Origin: Phymatolithon calcareum | Taxonomy: Eukaryota > Rhodophyta > Florideophyceae > Hapalidiales | Assembly: GCA_977006965.1 (NCBI GenBank) | Contig: OZ345370.1 | Span: 62,001-126,000, forward strand | Length of the DNA: 64,000 bases | Reading direction: 5' to 3' | Part shown: positions 1 to 11,079 of the stretch, piece by piece | Layout: the number at the start of each line of letters is the position of its first letter | Numbering within the stretch: the first letter of the stretch is position 1 | The notes under the pieces: generated by a model | The model's database searches: none | The model's input: the letters and a program-made list of their open reading frames with translations, nothing else | What the model was told of the DNA's origin: nothing | Translations under genes and position numbers: made by a program

Positions 1-788
1 AATCTCGGACAAAGTTCATCGTTATTATCGTGGCTTGTTGTAGTCGATTCTCATCGGCAGAGAAACGCTCATGGGCAAACCGGTAGTTCGCAATAACCGG
101 CACCCAACGTGTAAGATCATTGAGGTCATCACCCCGAGAATCGGCGCCTCAGAAATAATATAAATAAATTTGCGACCGGCGCTGATCCCAATCTGGGCAT
201 GTGCTGCACATCACGAACTGTGATGCACTTTGAGCACCCCAGCACCAATGATCAGCGTCTTCCAGTTAGCGCGTTAGGTGCTTCTCGGATTTTCCGAATC
301 CAGGTCCATTTCAGCCCTGCTCTGGGTCGAAATTTGAATTCTGACTTTTACTCTTCTTTCTTTGAGCCACTTCTCAATCTACATTCAGGAAGGAAATACT
401 TTTCCCGAACGGCTATCTTGTTACCCAGAAAGGTATCACCTTGATGAGCTGTCGGAACAGCTGTGATGCCTGCTTTCTTCCTGCACAGACTGCCTGTAAT
501 CTCAGCAGCTTTTCTATCTTAAATAGCTGAACGACCTAGCTTTCAATAAAAGGCAGAGTACATCGTGCTCCCAACTTTCACCCAACTTGCAACTCTTCAC
601 CGCAGCACTAACGCTGCAGGAACGAACCAAGCAACAGCATGTCGAAAGTAAGAAGAACAGTAACCGCACGGCTGTTAAGCCAGTTACTTTCTGGCTCGCA
701 CGGGGGCAATTTGCACCCAAGGCGCAAGTTTTGGAACCTACAAACACCGTTCGGGTTGTTGTAGTGACAAGAGCGGTGTCAATCACAC
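1..788. other. No recognisable gene
   Basis: Only short open frames without recognisable domains are visible. A stretch around 590-790 can be read in several frames but none shows a conserved motif. I see no RNA gene, promoter or repeat that I can support. Confidence 0.4.
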
Positions 789-978
789 TCATATGATGTT
801 GATCTTCTTATCAACTTCACCAGTATCAGAGGTAACCTCCGCATCGGCTGCGGAGCTGGAAACCACCTTCATCGTACTTCCATCCCCCAGCGTCATCTGT
901 CCCCCCTTGATGAAGGCATATACGGTTGTTTGAATAAGGCTACCGCCCGTCGCAGTGAGCGATCCGGTATTCTAAAAA
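789..978 (-). pseudogene. Fragment of an unknown protein-coding sequence
   Basis: The minus strand reads about 60 residues without a stop, containing GSLTATGGSLIQTTVYAFIK and then a Gly/Ser-rich segment that ends KKINII before a TGA at 789-791. The composition looks protein-like, but there is no start codon: the frame runs out near 978, where a TTC-rich stretch (about 985-1000) begins, and a LINE insertion lies just beyond. The family is unknown. It could be a chance open frame. Confidence 0.25.
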
Positions 979-1043
979 TCTAATTTCTTCTTCTTCTTCG
1001 CCAATTCGAGACATGGAATACAAGTATGGAAACTTCGGTACCT

Positions 1044-3201
1044 GATTGATAGCCCGTATTCTTGACCAAAGAGCTCGACAAAATTTCAAAGCTGCGAACG
1101 AAAGCCTTCAAGAAGGCCCGGAGAACGAACCTGGCCGGTGACTGGCAAACACATAGAGACCTTGACACGGAGGTGAAGAAGATGACCAGGGCAAACAGAC
1201 GAGCATGCTTTAAGAAATTCGTTGAAGGTCTTTCTGCTTCAACTCCAACAGACTTCACGAAGAAGATGAAAAATCTCATCCGAATGAAAAGGAGGAGAGC
1301 GCAAACGAATAGGTGCGAAGGGAAGCCATTAGATCCAGCGGAAATGGTGACCCATCTAACCGAAGAGCTCAAGGATCCCAGAGGAAACGCCATTCGACCG
1401 AGGAAGTTTCAAGTCACACGAGCACTAAAGCGAGAGCTCAAAAAGGCCCTCCGACGTGCCCCGAGGCAAAAAGCAGCTGGCCTGGACGGTATCTTCTCTG
1501 AAGCACTGCTACTAACACCGGAACAAAGTTACAACTTTCTACTAGCAACGATCACAAAGGCTGGACAACTCGGTTGCTGGCCTGACGATTGGAATAATGC
1601 GCTGGTGGTCCAGATATTCAAGAAAGGAGACCCAAGCTCCCCAAAAAGCTACAGGCCGATCTCACTATTATCACACGCTCGCAAAATATTTGAATCAGCA
1701 GAGGATAAACTGATCCGGAAGGAATACGCCTTCAACAGATCACAAATGGGATTTCAGCCTCGCAAAGGCACGGAAAGAGCCCTTCTCCGCTACACAGTGG
1801 CCGTAAGACAAGGAAGGAACACGAAAGCCGTTCTCGACTTGAAGTCAGCATATGACCGAGTCCCAGGAGAAGAGCTAATGCGAGAAATCGATCTCAGAAT
1901 ATCAGCAAATGTTGCAGCACTAGCCTCCCTCTCTCTGCAGAGGACTCACTTCACGGTTATGAACGATACGAGAAGAACGCTAGGAACAAGCGAGCGCGGT
2001 GTCCCCCAAGGATCCCCCATCAGCCCAACACTGTTTAACATCCTTATGGACACCTTAGCAGAGAGGGTAACCGCTCTGAACCTCAACGATTCTAGTGCTA
2101 ATCTCCGTCTAAATATATTCGCGGACGACGTCATACTAATGGCAAGACACGAAGACGAGCATCTCCAAGAGATGCTCAATGAATGCACAGAATGGGCATG
2201 TATGTATCGAATGACTTGGTCGATCCGAAAGTGCTCAGTCATACTCCCCAAGAAGAGGACAAAAAGAGCGCTTCTGCTGGCTAACGAGGAAGTCCAAATA
2301 AGGCGCACAGCAGAATACCTTGGTACGTCTATTGATGAGAACGGAATCCGTGACGACAGGCTTCTGGAGCGATTCAAAAGTGCAAGCCCTAAGGTGCGAC
2401 TAATGAGCTCCCTAGGCATGACAAGGAGAGGATACAGCACTGAAAAGAATATCAGGCTCTTTAAAGCCTTTATCAGGCCAGTGTATGAGTACGCTGCACA
2501 CATAACACCAGATACAATCCGCACATCGATAGCAGCAGTGCAAATACAGAAGGATATGGCAACGATACTGTTCGGCAAATGGGCAGCGCGGCATTGGAGA
2601 AGACTAATGAAGCTTTGTAAAATAGAGCCGTGGGAGTTCCGCCGACAACGCCTGCACTCCAAGTTAAGACGAAGATTGGGCAAGGTAGCAGAAGAGACCG
2701 ATGATGCCGGGGCAGAGCTCGAACTCGAAACGCTTGACTGCATCCGGGAAGCGAACACAGCAGCTGACCCTCAAGATAAGCCTAGCCTCCGACGAGTCGG
2801 GGAGAAGCAAGAAGAACGCCGCGCAAGAAAAATAACGTTTTCCAAGCAGGGTCTTCCACACCACGCATTGAGGATGAAAGAAAGCAGACACAGAATTCTT
2901 TGCGCAAGATGGTTTTTAGGACACTTCCCTAGGAACCCCACGAAGCTTATTTAAAAAATGGGTAGGCAAGGAGCATGGGCAATTGGTACGCTCAGCAGAA
3001 CCCTGAAGAAGCCCACATGGAGCCCTACCGAAGAGAATGAAGTGGCGCGAGCCATTGACGTGATACTATGCAATTCTGAATAAGGTAACGGACAAAGCTC
3101 GATGCTAGTATAATGCGATCAGAAAGGTGCCGACTTTCCTCAAGGTGGGAGACATGGTACCTTCTCAATGAATCCTCTAAATGACGATTGATAGCCAGTA
3201 T
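1044..3201 (+). mobile_element. LINE-D, 5'-truncated non-LTR retrotransposon with 16-bp TSD
   Basis: The element occupies 1060-3185. It is bracketed by GATTGATAGCCCGTAT at 1044-1059 and the same sequence with one mismatch at 3186-3201, the signature of target-primed reverse transcription. It is truncated at its 5' end, so no endonuclease domain remains. The 3' region after the ORF (2955-3185) has no poly(A) tail and ends CCTCTAAATGAC. Confidence 0.85.
1060..2954 (+). pseudogene. LINE-D reverse transcriptase ORF, 5'-truncated
   Basis: This is a long uninterrupted frame of about 630 residues with no real start codon, because the element is truncated upstream. It encodes a non-LTR reverse transcriptase that would copy its own RNA onto nicked genomic DNA. 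Visible motifs are KAAGLDGI near residue 135, the SYRPISLLS block near 195, the DLKSAYDRV catalytic Asp block near 260, GVPQGSP near 312 and the FADD active site near 352, followed by a thumb and a basic C-terminal domain ending in ARWFLGHFP. A similar C-terminus occurs in LINE-E (11080-11530) and LINE-G (63480-64000). The frame has no internal stop, so the insertion looks fairly young. It cannot be autonomous, because the endonuclease and any ORF1 are missing. Confidence 0.85.
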
Positions 3202-3270
3202 CAATATGGTCATTAGTGATATTGCAGTCGTCTATAATGGAGGAATTTTGACATGAGTTTGGGCGGACTA

Positions 3271-3567
3271 TTCTTTCTTTCTTTATCGCAGGAGATCTGA
3301 GTTACGCAAAGTGTACGTCACTCAACATCTAGGGTGCCTCTAATGTGCTCCTAGACTAGATCCAGACTGGATACTCGCTTAACTGCTTCCCGCGAGTACT
3401 TCGGCACACTACTACACGGCGACATACTTGTGCCTTCGCGAAACGTAATTTAACTCTTGCTTGTGTTGTGTGACAGGACTGGAAACGGGACCTCAACATT
3501 CCTGCCTGTATCATACCGAAATATGCGCACAGATGAGCAGTGGCCGTTTTACCACTTTACCGCAGCT
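3271..3567 (-). mobile_element. SINE-1 copy, degenerate tRNA-derived SINE
   Basis: It is homologous along its length to the better copy at 36212-36505. Read on the minus strand it starts with a tRNA-like head (GGTAAAGTGGTAAAAC, A-box-like), has a degenerate B box (GTTTCCAGTCC) and ends CCTGCGATAAAGAAAGAAAG. I found no clear TSD. Confidence 0.6.
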
Positions 3568-4849
3568 TTTTCTTGCTCTGAAGAACAAAATAGTCGCTTA
3601 ACGGCCCCATGCTTCGAGTGGACCACCGTGCACATTCCTCCATTACTGCCGTTTGTTAATTCTTCGCGCGAACAGGATGCGTACCATTTACAATCAAAGA
3701 GTATCTTCGCCAGGCAAACATGAACGCGAAACGTTCATGCTTTCCTGGCCAAAAATCGTTTCCGAGTTTCCATCAGTAAAGAGGAAACGTTTTTCCATAA
3801 TTATGTAACCGCAAAACTGATCGTGCGAAGAAGTGATCAAGAGAGTGGCTAGATTCCAAGAAAGGGAACAATGGAACACAAGCCTTAGGTCAGTGGCACA
3901 AGGCTATCAGTCCTAGCAATTGGCGGAATACGGACGAAGATGTAGTCCGCGTGCGAATCCGCTTACGAACGGGCACTAACGCGTGAACCGAAAGAAGGGC
4001 TTGATCTTGTACAAGACACGACAGGCTTGGTTTCGAACGAAGAATGCAGCTTAGAACAGGGACAGTAGCTTAGGATAGGGACTTAGAAACGGACGGGACC
4101 TGCAAATGCAAAACGGTGAACGTCTTGCAGAGTTCCAGTCAGTCGCCGGACTGGAACTGGTTCTCCCCTGACTCGCAACGCCAGGTACGGAAACTCGCCT
4201 TCCGCTGTAGGCGAACGTAGGTTCTTCACCGATGTGGTGGATGGGTTGAATGAACAAGGGGTTTACCTTAACAAAACAGAATGGAATGACGTAGTAATGA
4301 TGATGATCCTCCTATAACTCGGCGCTACCAAACTCCTAAAGTATAGGCTCGCTAAACGATCTATCATACTCTATGCTGCTCAGTCTACAAAGAATAAGCC
4401 AAGACTCAACTGGTGTGCTCAAGTCGGTCTCGAGTCGAAGCACCTGGAGATCCACGTGTACTCATCGAACCGAAAACAAGCATCGCCGAAAGTGCGACAG
4501 CAATAGCGTTCGACCGTTCTAAAGCTTATTTCTTTCTCCATATATCATTATCTCATTTTCTGCTAGGTGTCAGAACTTCAAAACCGTAGTGAACGCAATA
4601 GAGATGTGTCAGTAATGTGTGTTCAGCGGATGGAGCCCTTGACGAAATCGCATACTATAATGCTGCCAAGTCCGCGCACCTGAGAAGCTCCATCCAAAGT
4701 TCGGCCTGGTTAACGCTTGGACTTCCGCTTCGACGAACTATTCTACAAGAACAAAAAGGGATGAGAGGGTGGGAGAACAAAAGCAACGATCGTTCGATGC
4801 GGTCGGGCGGACGGATGCAGAGCTGCACCTTGGTTTCTTGCTGTTGAGA
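3568..4849. other. No recognisable gene
   Basis: No frame here has a recognisable domain. One small hairpin is visible at about 4131-4160, with 10-bp arms AGTTCCAGTC/GACTGGAACT. Nothing else can be supported. Confidence 0.4.
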
Positions 4850-4959
4850 TTCACGAGCTCGAGGCTTGGCAGGCGCTATGATCTTAAGCTCGGAATCTTT
4901 CGATATATTGGATTTGGGTTGACTGCTGGTCGCCGCTGAACCGGCTCGCGTGGCTGTTA

Positions 4960-5148
4960 CTGACGTCACCGAGGGCGAAACAAGGAAGGCGATAGACAGA
5001 TTATTAGAATTAGAGAAAATAATGGCGGAAGAAATGATAGTGTGATGCGATATTTTTAGACAATGCGAAAGTAGTACATGGGAAGCTGCTCTGGTGTCGG
5101 CGACTCTGACGTTGAGGGGTTCTAAAATAAAAACTTACAATTTCCCCC
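4960..5148 (+). mobile_element. LINE-E 3' fragment
   Basis: The plus strand encodes a short LINE C-terminus (TEGETRKAIDRLLELEKIMA, stop near 5045) that matches the LINE-E copy at 11080-11530 (REEEVKQAMNKLMMIESEMQ). It then runs through the same 3' UTR: GAAGCTGCTCTGGTGTCGGC, then TTCTAAAATAAAAACTTACA and a C-run. The 5' boundary is unclear and could lie as far left as about 4850. Confidence 0.65.
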
Positions 5149-5400
5149 CCACATTAGTAGACGACTACAAGCTGGGTATGATAAGCTGGAGGGCATGCGG
5201 TGAAAGGATTCGTCTTGCGGCCAAACGGTGCTGTGGTCAAACCGTATTGTACATGTATGTCATTGTGTGCCTTTTCGCGCGTACGACATTATTCTTCGCC
5301 AGTGCTTCGATGGTTTGATGAACGGTCTTCTGCGTTCCTTGAAATTGCATACTAAGTCTACGGTAGAACAAGCTATGACGTCTCTTTTTATTGTCCAGGA
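5149..5400. other. Short intergenic stretch 3' of the nuclease gene
   Basis: There are short open frames only and no domain that I recognise. This should contain the 3' UTR and polyadenylation region of the minus-strand nuclease gene, but no unambiguous signal stands out. Confidence 0.3.
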
Positions 5401-7182
5401 TTACTTCATCCGAAGCTGAACTACGACGGGGTCATGGTCAGATGCCGCCTGCTTGGCGGGAAATTCTACGTTCACGTGTACAATTTCCACTAAGGCAGTA
5501 TTTGCAAACGCAGATCCAACAAAAAAATGGTCTAGAACCTGAGCGTTTCCCTGAAAGATGAATGTGTACCTTTCCTTTCGTGGGATTTTGCGAGTGAGTA
5601 GGGTAACTTCTTGCTCCAATGTCTTCAGAGGGCTCACAAATTCGAACTCATTGAAATCACCTGTGACCACAATACGCGAACGTTCCGCCATAGGCTTGGC
5701 GGCAATGTAGTCACGTATAGATTCTGCTTGTGCCCTTCTTTCATCGACAGCGCCGTTTACGGATGTATCCTCCTGCCGCTTGGGAAATGGCTGCTCCACG
5801 CCAAACATAGGCGCACTGCCCCCCTTGGAGGATAAATGGACGTTGATGACCTCGAATGTAACACCGGACGGAAGATGAGTGAACCCGACTGCAAGTGGTA
5901 GCCGGGAATTGAAGAATCGATTGTTCGTGTTTGACTGCTGATCAGTTGCATTGACCACGCTGTTCACACTGTTTGGCATGATAGCGATGCGGTCGTTGCG
6001 GAACAAAAATGCAGTGCGGATATTTCCAAAAGGCTGCCCACCGCTCGTGTCCCGTCCAATGAAAGTGTTGTCCACGTGCGAATAAGTTGGACACCCAGCA
6101 CTCACACACGCAGAGACTTTTCTGATTGCGTCAACGATAAGCTGTAGCGTGAGAGACGCCGAAACGGTTCCTTCCTTCGCCGGTCCATTTTCATCCTGCA
6201 CCTCTTGCAGGGCGACAACATCTGGGGCTCCAAGATTAGTTACTATGATGGACGCCAGCGCAGCGAACTTTTCTGCGCCGTCGTTGGGATCGATATTTAG
6301 GGCATTAACTGTGGCAATCGTTGCGCGATTCGATGATGATCTGAGGTCTGTTGCTGTAGGTTGTAAGGTGGAATTCTTGGTCACTTTCACTGGTGCAGTG
6401 GGAATGATCTCGAAATTTCCAAAGTTGTACGAGAAAACACCAGTCACGTCTGCGAGAGCGGTACCAATGGGCAGGTCCGGTGTGTCGGTCTTGAAAACGG
6501 AGCTATCCGGGTCTATTTGGATACGCTCAGGATTAAAGTCCCCTTTAGCGATGGGTAACACGCCACGAGAGGAGAGTCCGGAATCTATGCCACGGTCGGC
6601 AAGGACCCAGAGCTCACCGAAACGGTTGCGCGTGCTGATAGTCACGGGATCACGCACGGTGACAAGCATGCCCTCGAGGCTTTCAAAAAAGTCGAGCCCA
6701 TCCTCGCTGGGTTCAAAGAAAGTTCTGTTGTCATTATCAATGGATGCTTTCGGCGGCGTACGGCCTCCGGATCCGAGAATCACCGGAGTGGGGAGGGCAT
6801 TACCAGAGGAGAGGACGACGACATTTGCAAGGTCAGTGGCGACAATTTGCGTGGTGGGGAGGTTGCGCGAGCTCAAGCCGCCAGGAAAAAAATCGTTCAC
6901 TGTGCCAGTGACTGAGGCGTCGTCGCCGACATCGACGGAAGGGGTGGAACCTGTGAAGACGAAGACGGCGTCTGAAGTGACCCGGTTGTTATCGCCCACC
7001 GGGTCTTGGAGGTAGAAACCGTTGCTGGCAATGGCAGTGACAATGGCAGTGACGTCGACAAGCTGACCCTGAAGAGGGGAAAGGTGTGACGCGGATTGAA
7101 CCTGATAGATTTTTGAGTGTGCCGCGGACTGCGCGTGAACAGCCGTTGCCAAGAAAAAGGCCAATATTGCTAGCTTCAGCAT
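5401..7182 (-). CDS. Secreted endonuclease/exonuclease/phosphatase-family nuclease (ExeM/NucH-like)
   Basis: An intact 593-residue single-exon gene. Residues 1-18 form a clear signal peptide (hydrophobic core LAILAFFLATAVHA, cleavage probably after HAQ), so the protein is expected outside the cell or in the secretory system. Residues 25-130 look like the OB-fold module that precedes the catalytic domain in bacterial extracellular nucleases, and residues 285-593 are an endonuclease/exonuclease/phosphatase fold. Catalytic positions are all visible: N293, E327 (LQEVQDENG), H449 (NVHLSS), D509 and N511 (GDFNE), D551 and the terminal SDHD at 581-584. Family knowledge predicts metal-dependent hydrolysis of phosphodiester bonds, probably extracellular DNA for phosphate scavenging or defence. 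The ATG at 7180-7182 is chosen because the signal peptide starts there. The architecture is typical of bacteria, so horizontal transfer is possible but unproven. Confidence 0.85.
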   Translation of the reverse strand: MLKLAILAFFLATAVHAQSAAHSKIYQVQSASHLSPLQGQLVDVTAIVTAIASNGFYLQDPVGDNNRVTSDAVFVFTGSTPSVDVGDDASVTGTVNDFFPGGLSSRNLPTTQIVATDLANVVVLSSGNALPTPVILGSGGRTPPKASIDNDNRTFFEPSEDGLDFFESLEGMLVTVRDPVTISTRNRFGELWVLADRGIDSGLSSRGVLPIAKGDFNPERIQIDPDSSVFKTDTPDLPIGTALADVTGVFSYNFGNFEIIPTAPVKVTKNSTLQPTATDLRSSSNRATIATVNALNIDPNDGAEKFAALASIIVTNLGAPDVVALQEVQDENGPAKEGTVSASLTLQLIVDAIRKVSACVSAGCPTYSHVDNTFIGRDTSGGQPFGNIRTAFLFRNDRIAIMPNSVNSVVNATDQQSNTNNRFFNSRLPLAVGFTHLPSGVTFEVINVHLSSKGGSAPMFGVEQPFPKRQEDTSVNGAVDERRAQAESIRDYIAAKPMAERSRIVVTGDFNEFEFVSPLKTLEQEVTLLTRKIPRKERYTFIFQGNAQVLDHFFVGSAFANTALVEIVHVNVEFPAKQAASDHDPVVVQLRMK

Positions 7183-7486
7183 TGAATCGACGGAGACGGG
7201 AATGTTGCAACCATCGTGAACAGTACAGTAGGTTTCTCAATATGCTTAATTTACAAAGAGGGAGTTTCGATTTACGTGTTTGAGAAGTATGATAGACTGT
7301 ACGTATCGCTACGAAAAGCACAGAGGGATTGAACAGCAAGCTTAGCGTTGTGACCGTGGATCGGAATCTTACTGAGGGGTTTAGTTTTGTGGATAATTGA
7401 TTGGTTAAGCAAAGGTGAGGATCTATCATACAGTAGCCAATTGTATTTTTCCAGCCATGTCTTTTTTTCTTCTTGACTCGCCTATG
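7183..7486. other. Upstream region of the nuclease gene
   Basis: About 300 bases between the nuclease start codon and the MITE. It must carry the promoter of the minus-strand gene if that gene is expressed. I see no clear TATA box or repeated operator. Confidence 0.35.
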
Positions 7487-7869
7487 TTCCACCAGGGGAA
7501 TGTTAAGGGGGGGAGAAACGCAGACCCTGTGTCATACCGCTTTTCCAAGATTATCATATATCGAGCCCGTTTGAAAAAGAAACATTCGGGCGAAGATCGC
7601 ATCATAGAAATACCAGAGAAATAAAAGGAAATCATGGGAACATTAGGAGTTCCTAATGTAGCGGCAGCTCTCGTTGCTCGACTCGTTTCTTGGTAAGAAA
7701 TAACTAGAATTAAGGTTGGCATCAAAGCTTTGGCGACAATTTTTGATACAGCGTTATCCTCATAAATCGCTATGCACAACGCGCGCCTCGTTTTTATTAG
7801 AATGTATGTTACTAAGTGATATGACACCGGGTCTGCGTTTCTCCCCCCCTTAACATTCCCCTGGTTCCA
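7487..7869. mobile_element. MITE with about 45-bp terminal inverted repeats and 5-bp TSD
   Basis: The element spans 7492-7864 (373 bp). It starts CCAGGGGAATGTTAAGGGGG and ends with the reverse complement of that sequence. The inverted match continues through AGAAACGCAGACCC and GTGTCATA with a couple of mismatches. TTCCA flanks both ends (7487-7491, 7865-7869), a 5-bp TSD. No transposase is encoded. The superfamily is unknown: the TSD length does not by itself decide it and the ends are not CACTA- or hAT-like. It sits about 300 bp upstream of the nuclease gene start. Confidence 0.75.
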
Positions 7870-7904
7870 CCATCTCCAGATATCGTACATGATATATATG
7901 AGAC

Positions 7905-7951
7905 GGAGATATCTCCGCAATAGAGAATCTTCATATGAAGATTCTCTATTG
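7905..7951. repeat. Two back-to-back perfect palindromes
   Basis: A 14-bp palindrome CGGAGATATCTCCG (7905-7918) is followed at once by a 34-bp perfect palindrome (7918-7951) whose half is CAATAGAGAATCTTCAT. There is no spacer in either, so both could extrude as cruciforms. They lie just outside the MITE. Confidence 0.85.
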
Positions 7952-8503
7952 AATCTCATTCCCTGAACAACTATGGACGAATAGCAACAGCTTCCGTGGC
8001 AAGTACCCTGTCCAAGGTCGCTTTTGAAATTACTGTACGAGAACATACTGTATTTGCAGAGAGCGCGACAAAATTTTATCCAAAATAATCTCTCAGTGTT
8101 CTGCAATCGCAGATGATGTACTGTACACGTGTGGAATATACTTAACCTGTCTTTAATCCACCTCACTATTTTTTAATGAAAAAATCAGTAATTCTCCGCT
8201 GTTTCATAGAAAAAATCTCATGTGCCGCGTATACATTTGCGCATAAACCACAGCGCGCTCCTGATCCAACTTCCGTTGGCGGAATACTTTATGTATGGCA
8301 CCTCGTCCCTCCGCTGACACGTGTGTCCTCAGACTTAAGATTCAAATTCACTTGCGGAATATCCTCGGTTTGCTGGATATAAAGTCGTTCCACATTGGGC
8401 ATCCATTTAACGAGGATTGACTGTACATCAAACTGAGTGGTCATTTTACCAAATTCCTCTCATTAGTTTGTATTTGTATGACAATTATCGAATCTGATTT
8501 TGC
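7952..8503. other. No recognisable gene
   Basis: AT-rich DNA with only short frames. I see no domain, RNA gene or repeat. Confidence 0.4.
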
Positions 8504-8570
8504 CAAAGTGCCGTTAACGGCACTTTGTCCCCTTTGCTGATTAATCAATTGATTAATCAGCAAAGGGGAC
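8504..8570. repeat. Double perfect palindrome, 24 bp and 44 bp, fused
   Basis: A 24-bp palindrome (8504-8527, half CAAAGTGCCGTT) and a 44-bp palindrome (8527-8570, half begins GTCCCCTTTGCTGATTAATC) share the G at 8527. Both are perfect and have no loop. Single strands would form two adjacent stable hairpins. The position between genes would allow a terminator-like or structural role, but eukaryotic Pol II does not use such hairpins, so function is unknown. Confidence 0.9.
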
Positions 8571-9158
8571 TATTCGAACTGGTTATTCATTACTAATGAT
8601 AATTGTCAATATCATTCAAGTTGATATTTATGCAGAATAATATTCAGACAATCAACTGGAGTGTTGTATGAAGCAAGATACATCAAAGCGTTGATGAGGT
8701 CACCGATAGGCTACTTGAGTCCAGTTCAAATTCACAACTTGACCTCTATCAAAAACTGCAGTTTATATGATAATACCCATGGGATTAATTAATTCAGGAA
8801 AATAACTATGAAAAATTGAAACTATTTTCTTACTGATAGGAATCAATAAACGCGATGTCTTCGGAACGATCATCGCTGAGCGATTGCATCCATTCGATGC
8901 AGCGGTTAATGAAACTTTAATCAGTATTGGACGCAGCCGAGAATCAGATACATAAATACACCTGATATCGTTGTATTCAATGTCAGCTTTTTGTAACAGT
9001 AGGAAACAATGCTGCACGGCATGAAACTGTTTCTTGGGCACGGTTACCATCCTACATGTCTCCAAAAGAAAGTTCACATCCGGGTGAGTTATTGGCGAAG
9101 CAAGACCACGATCACGAGCTAGCCCGTCTCCATCGCTCAACTTCGACCACCGAAAAAC
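8571..9158. other. Upstream region of the GIY-YIG-like gene
   Basis: No feature is recognised. A minus-strand frame that overlaps the gene here has no domain and is judged to be a shadow. Confidence 0.35.
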
Positions 9159-10004
9159 ATGACGAACTATATGCTGTACATTCTCGGGCTCGAGGACAGT
9201 TGCTGGTATGTTGGTATCACTGAGCGTGATGTTCAAGTCCGGTTTGATGAACACGATGGCATGGGCGCTTATCCAGGTGCGGCGTTCTGTCAACAGCATC
9301 CCCCCCTCCACGGCGAGCCAGTGTACTTTCAAAACATCTCCAAATGGGTCAGCGATCACCCTGACCAAGCGCTGACAGTAAAGGAAAGAGCTGAAGATCT
9401 CGAGCGCAGAGTTACTGCCCAGCTTATGCTGCTATGTGGCGTCAACAGAGTTCGGGGTGGCGGTCCAGAGGACCTCGTCGCTGCGACCAAATATGACTTT
9501 AGCGATGTGAGCATGATCTCTCAAAAGATTGCTGGTCCTTTAAGGCTGCAGCATAATGCTGTGTGCAGCCTCGTGTCGAAAATGTTAGCCGATGAAGAGG
9601 TGGGGATTTTCCCGGATGCAGCTTATTTTATGCTTTCTGAGATTGTTTACCTTGATGAGGAGTGGAATCTTATTTTCAACGGACAGTGCATTTTACCAGG
9701 AAGCCTTGCGCTGGAATCGCGTGACATTTTCCCACCATCTGACCAGGAGAGCTTTGATGCAAGCTTCCCGGGTTCAGATGATACTGGGAATATCCCCGAA
9801 GAAGATATACAGGGTTCTGAGTCTGAGGAAGATGTTTCTTCCATTGCAGAAAGTTCATTCACTACGGATGAGAACGATGCACTCGATGATGAAAATATTC
9901 CTTCATCTGATGATGATGGGCAATACTTTGACGCTCTTGCGGAACAAATGGAAGCCCATTCGAGAGTCTTAGGTACCTCAATTCAAAATATAAGTCCGTT
10001 TTGA
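9159..10004 (+). CDS. GIY-YIG-like nuclease-fold protein with acidic tail
   Basis: A 281-residue single-exon ORF. Residues 4-32 resemble the start of a GIY-YIG domain: LYI (6-8) takes the place of the GIY motif, YVG (17-19) of the YIG motif, and R28 in VQVRFDEH is where the catalytic Arg is expected. A conserved-looking H32 follows. Family knowledge makes this a small metal-dependent DNA-cleaving or DNA-binding module, seen in mobile introns, repair proteins and many eukaryotic orphan proteins. I cannot place the usual catalytic Glu with confidence. Residues 185-270 are strongly acidic and Ser-rich (SESEEDVSS, SSDDDGQY), likely disordered. The ATG at 9159 starts just before the domain. It lies close to a dispersed repeat (10205-10435) also found at 56904-57080, which hints that the gene could belong to a mobile or duplicated family. 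Activity is not established. Confidence 0.6.
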   Translation: MTNYMLYILGLEDSCWYVGITERDVQVRFDEHDGMGAYPGAAFCQQHPPLHGEPVYFQNISKWVSDHPDQALTVKERAEDLERRVTAQLMLLCGVNRVRGGGPEDLVAATKYDFSDVSMISQKIAGPLRLQHNAVCSLVSKMLADEEVGIFPDAAYFMLSEIVYLDEEWNLIFNGQCILPGSLALESRDIFPPSDQESFDASFPGSDDTGNIPEEDIQGSESEEDVSSIAESSFTTDENDALDDENIPSSDDDGQYFDALAEQMEAHSRVLGTSIQNISPF

Positions 10005-10204
10005 AATGTGGCGGAGGCATTTCGCTTTTAAGTCGCAATGCTTTTAGTACTACTAACAGAAAATTTAAAAGACGTATTCACCTAAATTGCTCTCATTGGA
10101 CGTCGTGGTAGACGGCACAATTGTTCAGCGCCAGAAGCGGCAACTGCGGACCATGAAGCTCACGGAGCAATACGATCTCGATGGTGTAGAAGCTGTAACA
10201 CTAG
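10005..10204 (+). pseudogene. Possible coding remnant downstream of the GIY-YIG-like gene
   Basis: A plus-strand frame reads LDVVVDGTIVQRQKRQLRTM and continues to ALAV followed by TGA at about 10226. It has no start codon and no known domain. It may be a truncated gene end. Confidence 0.25.
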
Positions 10205-10435
10205 GCGTCCCCATGGCGCTGGCCGTGTGAGCGTGGTTCGTGTGAGGGTTGGAATCAAGAAGAAGGTTTACTTGGCCATTGTTGGTCGGCAAACCGATCT
10301 ACCGGTCGACGATGGATGTCTGTCTCGGTATCAGCTGTCGATGATATTTGTCGACCTCGATGTTCGTGAGCCTTCTACTTGGGGTCGACTAAATTGTCTT
10401 ATATACCATAAATGATCTATTAATAGAACTACAGA
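10205..10435. repeat. Dispersed repeat shared with 56904-57080
   Basis: Both copies share ATGGCGCTG.CCGTGTGAGC at one end, GGTTGGAATCAAGAAG inside, and an end resembling GTCTTRTAYACCATAAA. The copies have diverged in the middle by small indels. The type of element is unknown. Confidence 0.6.
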
Positions 10436-11079
10436 AAGCTACCGTGAGGAGGTAAGCATACACCAAAATGATGACGCCACGTGGCTTACCCGTCATCTCG
10501 TGCCCACGGAAGTCTCGAATTCATCTCACGCCAGTAGATCTTGTGGCTGTGATGAATAGAATTAAACAGGAGGGAAAAACATAGTTGGAGCGTTAGCTTG
10601 GAGTTGGCCCACGGAGGAAGGCCAATATCTTTCTGTGAGAAGTTATGTCAGCCTGAGCACAGCTCTTCATTGCAGAGACAATAAGGCTGGACAAGGAATC
10701 TTCGCGCGAGGTTTGGCCGACCTTGCACGGCAAGCAATATGAAGGAGATCCAGACCCTGTGGATGGATGTCAACGGCTCTTCGACAAACAGAAGAATCCC
10801 GAGATTTACAGATGGGTGTGCCCCTACGAAACCGACGGAGCTGTTCTCCACCAACGTATTAACTGACGTCAACAGGAACTGGAGCTCTGCGACTCAGTTA
10901 CCGTAGCAGTGCCCTTCCTGGGAAGAGGTGGTGTAGATCGCGAGACTCTATCATTTGCCGAAATGTCGTGAGCATTGGCCCGCAGAAGTCTCAAGCGCTT
11001 CCATGTTGCTTGTTTTGCAAGCTGTACGAGAAAACTCTTCCTGTCTCTCGGTTTGTCGCTATCACGAATGGGGCGGGGT
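10436..11079. other. No recognisable gene
   Basis: Only short frames, with no recognisable motif. A run of eleven G residues closes the stretch at 11080-11090 and is the 3' end of the next LINE fragment. Confidence 0.4.
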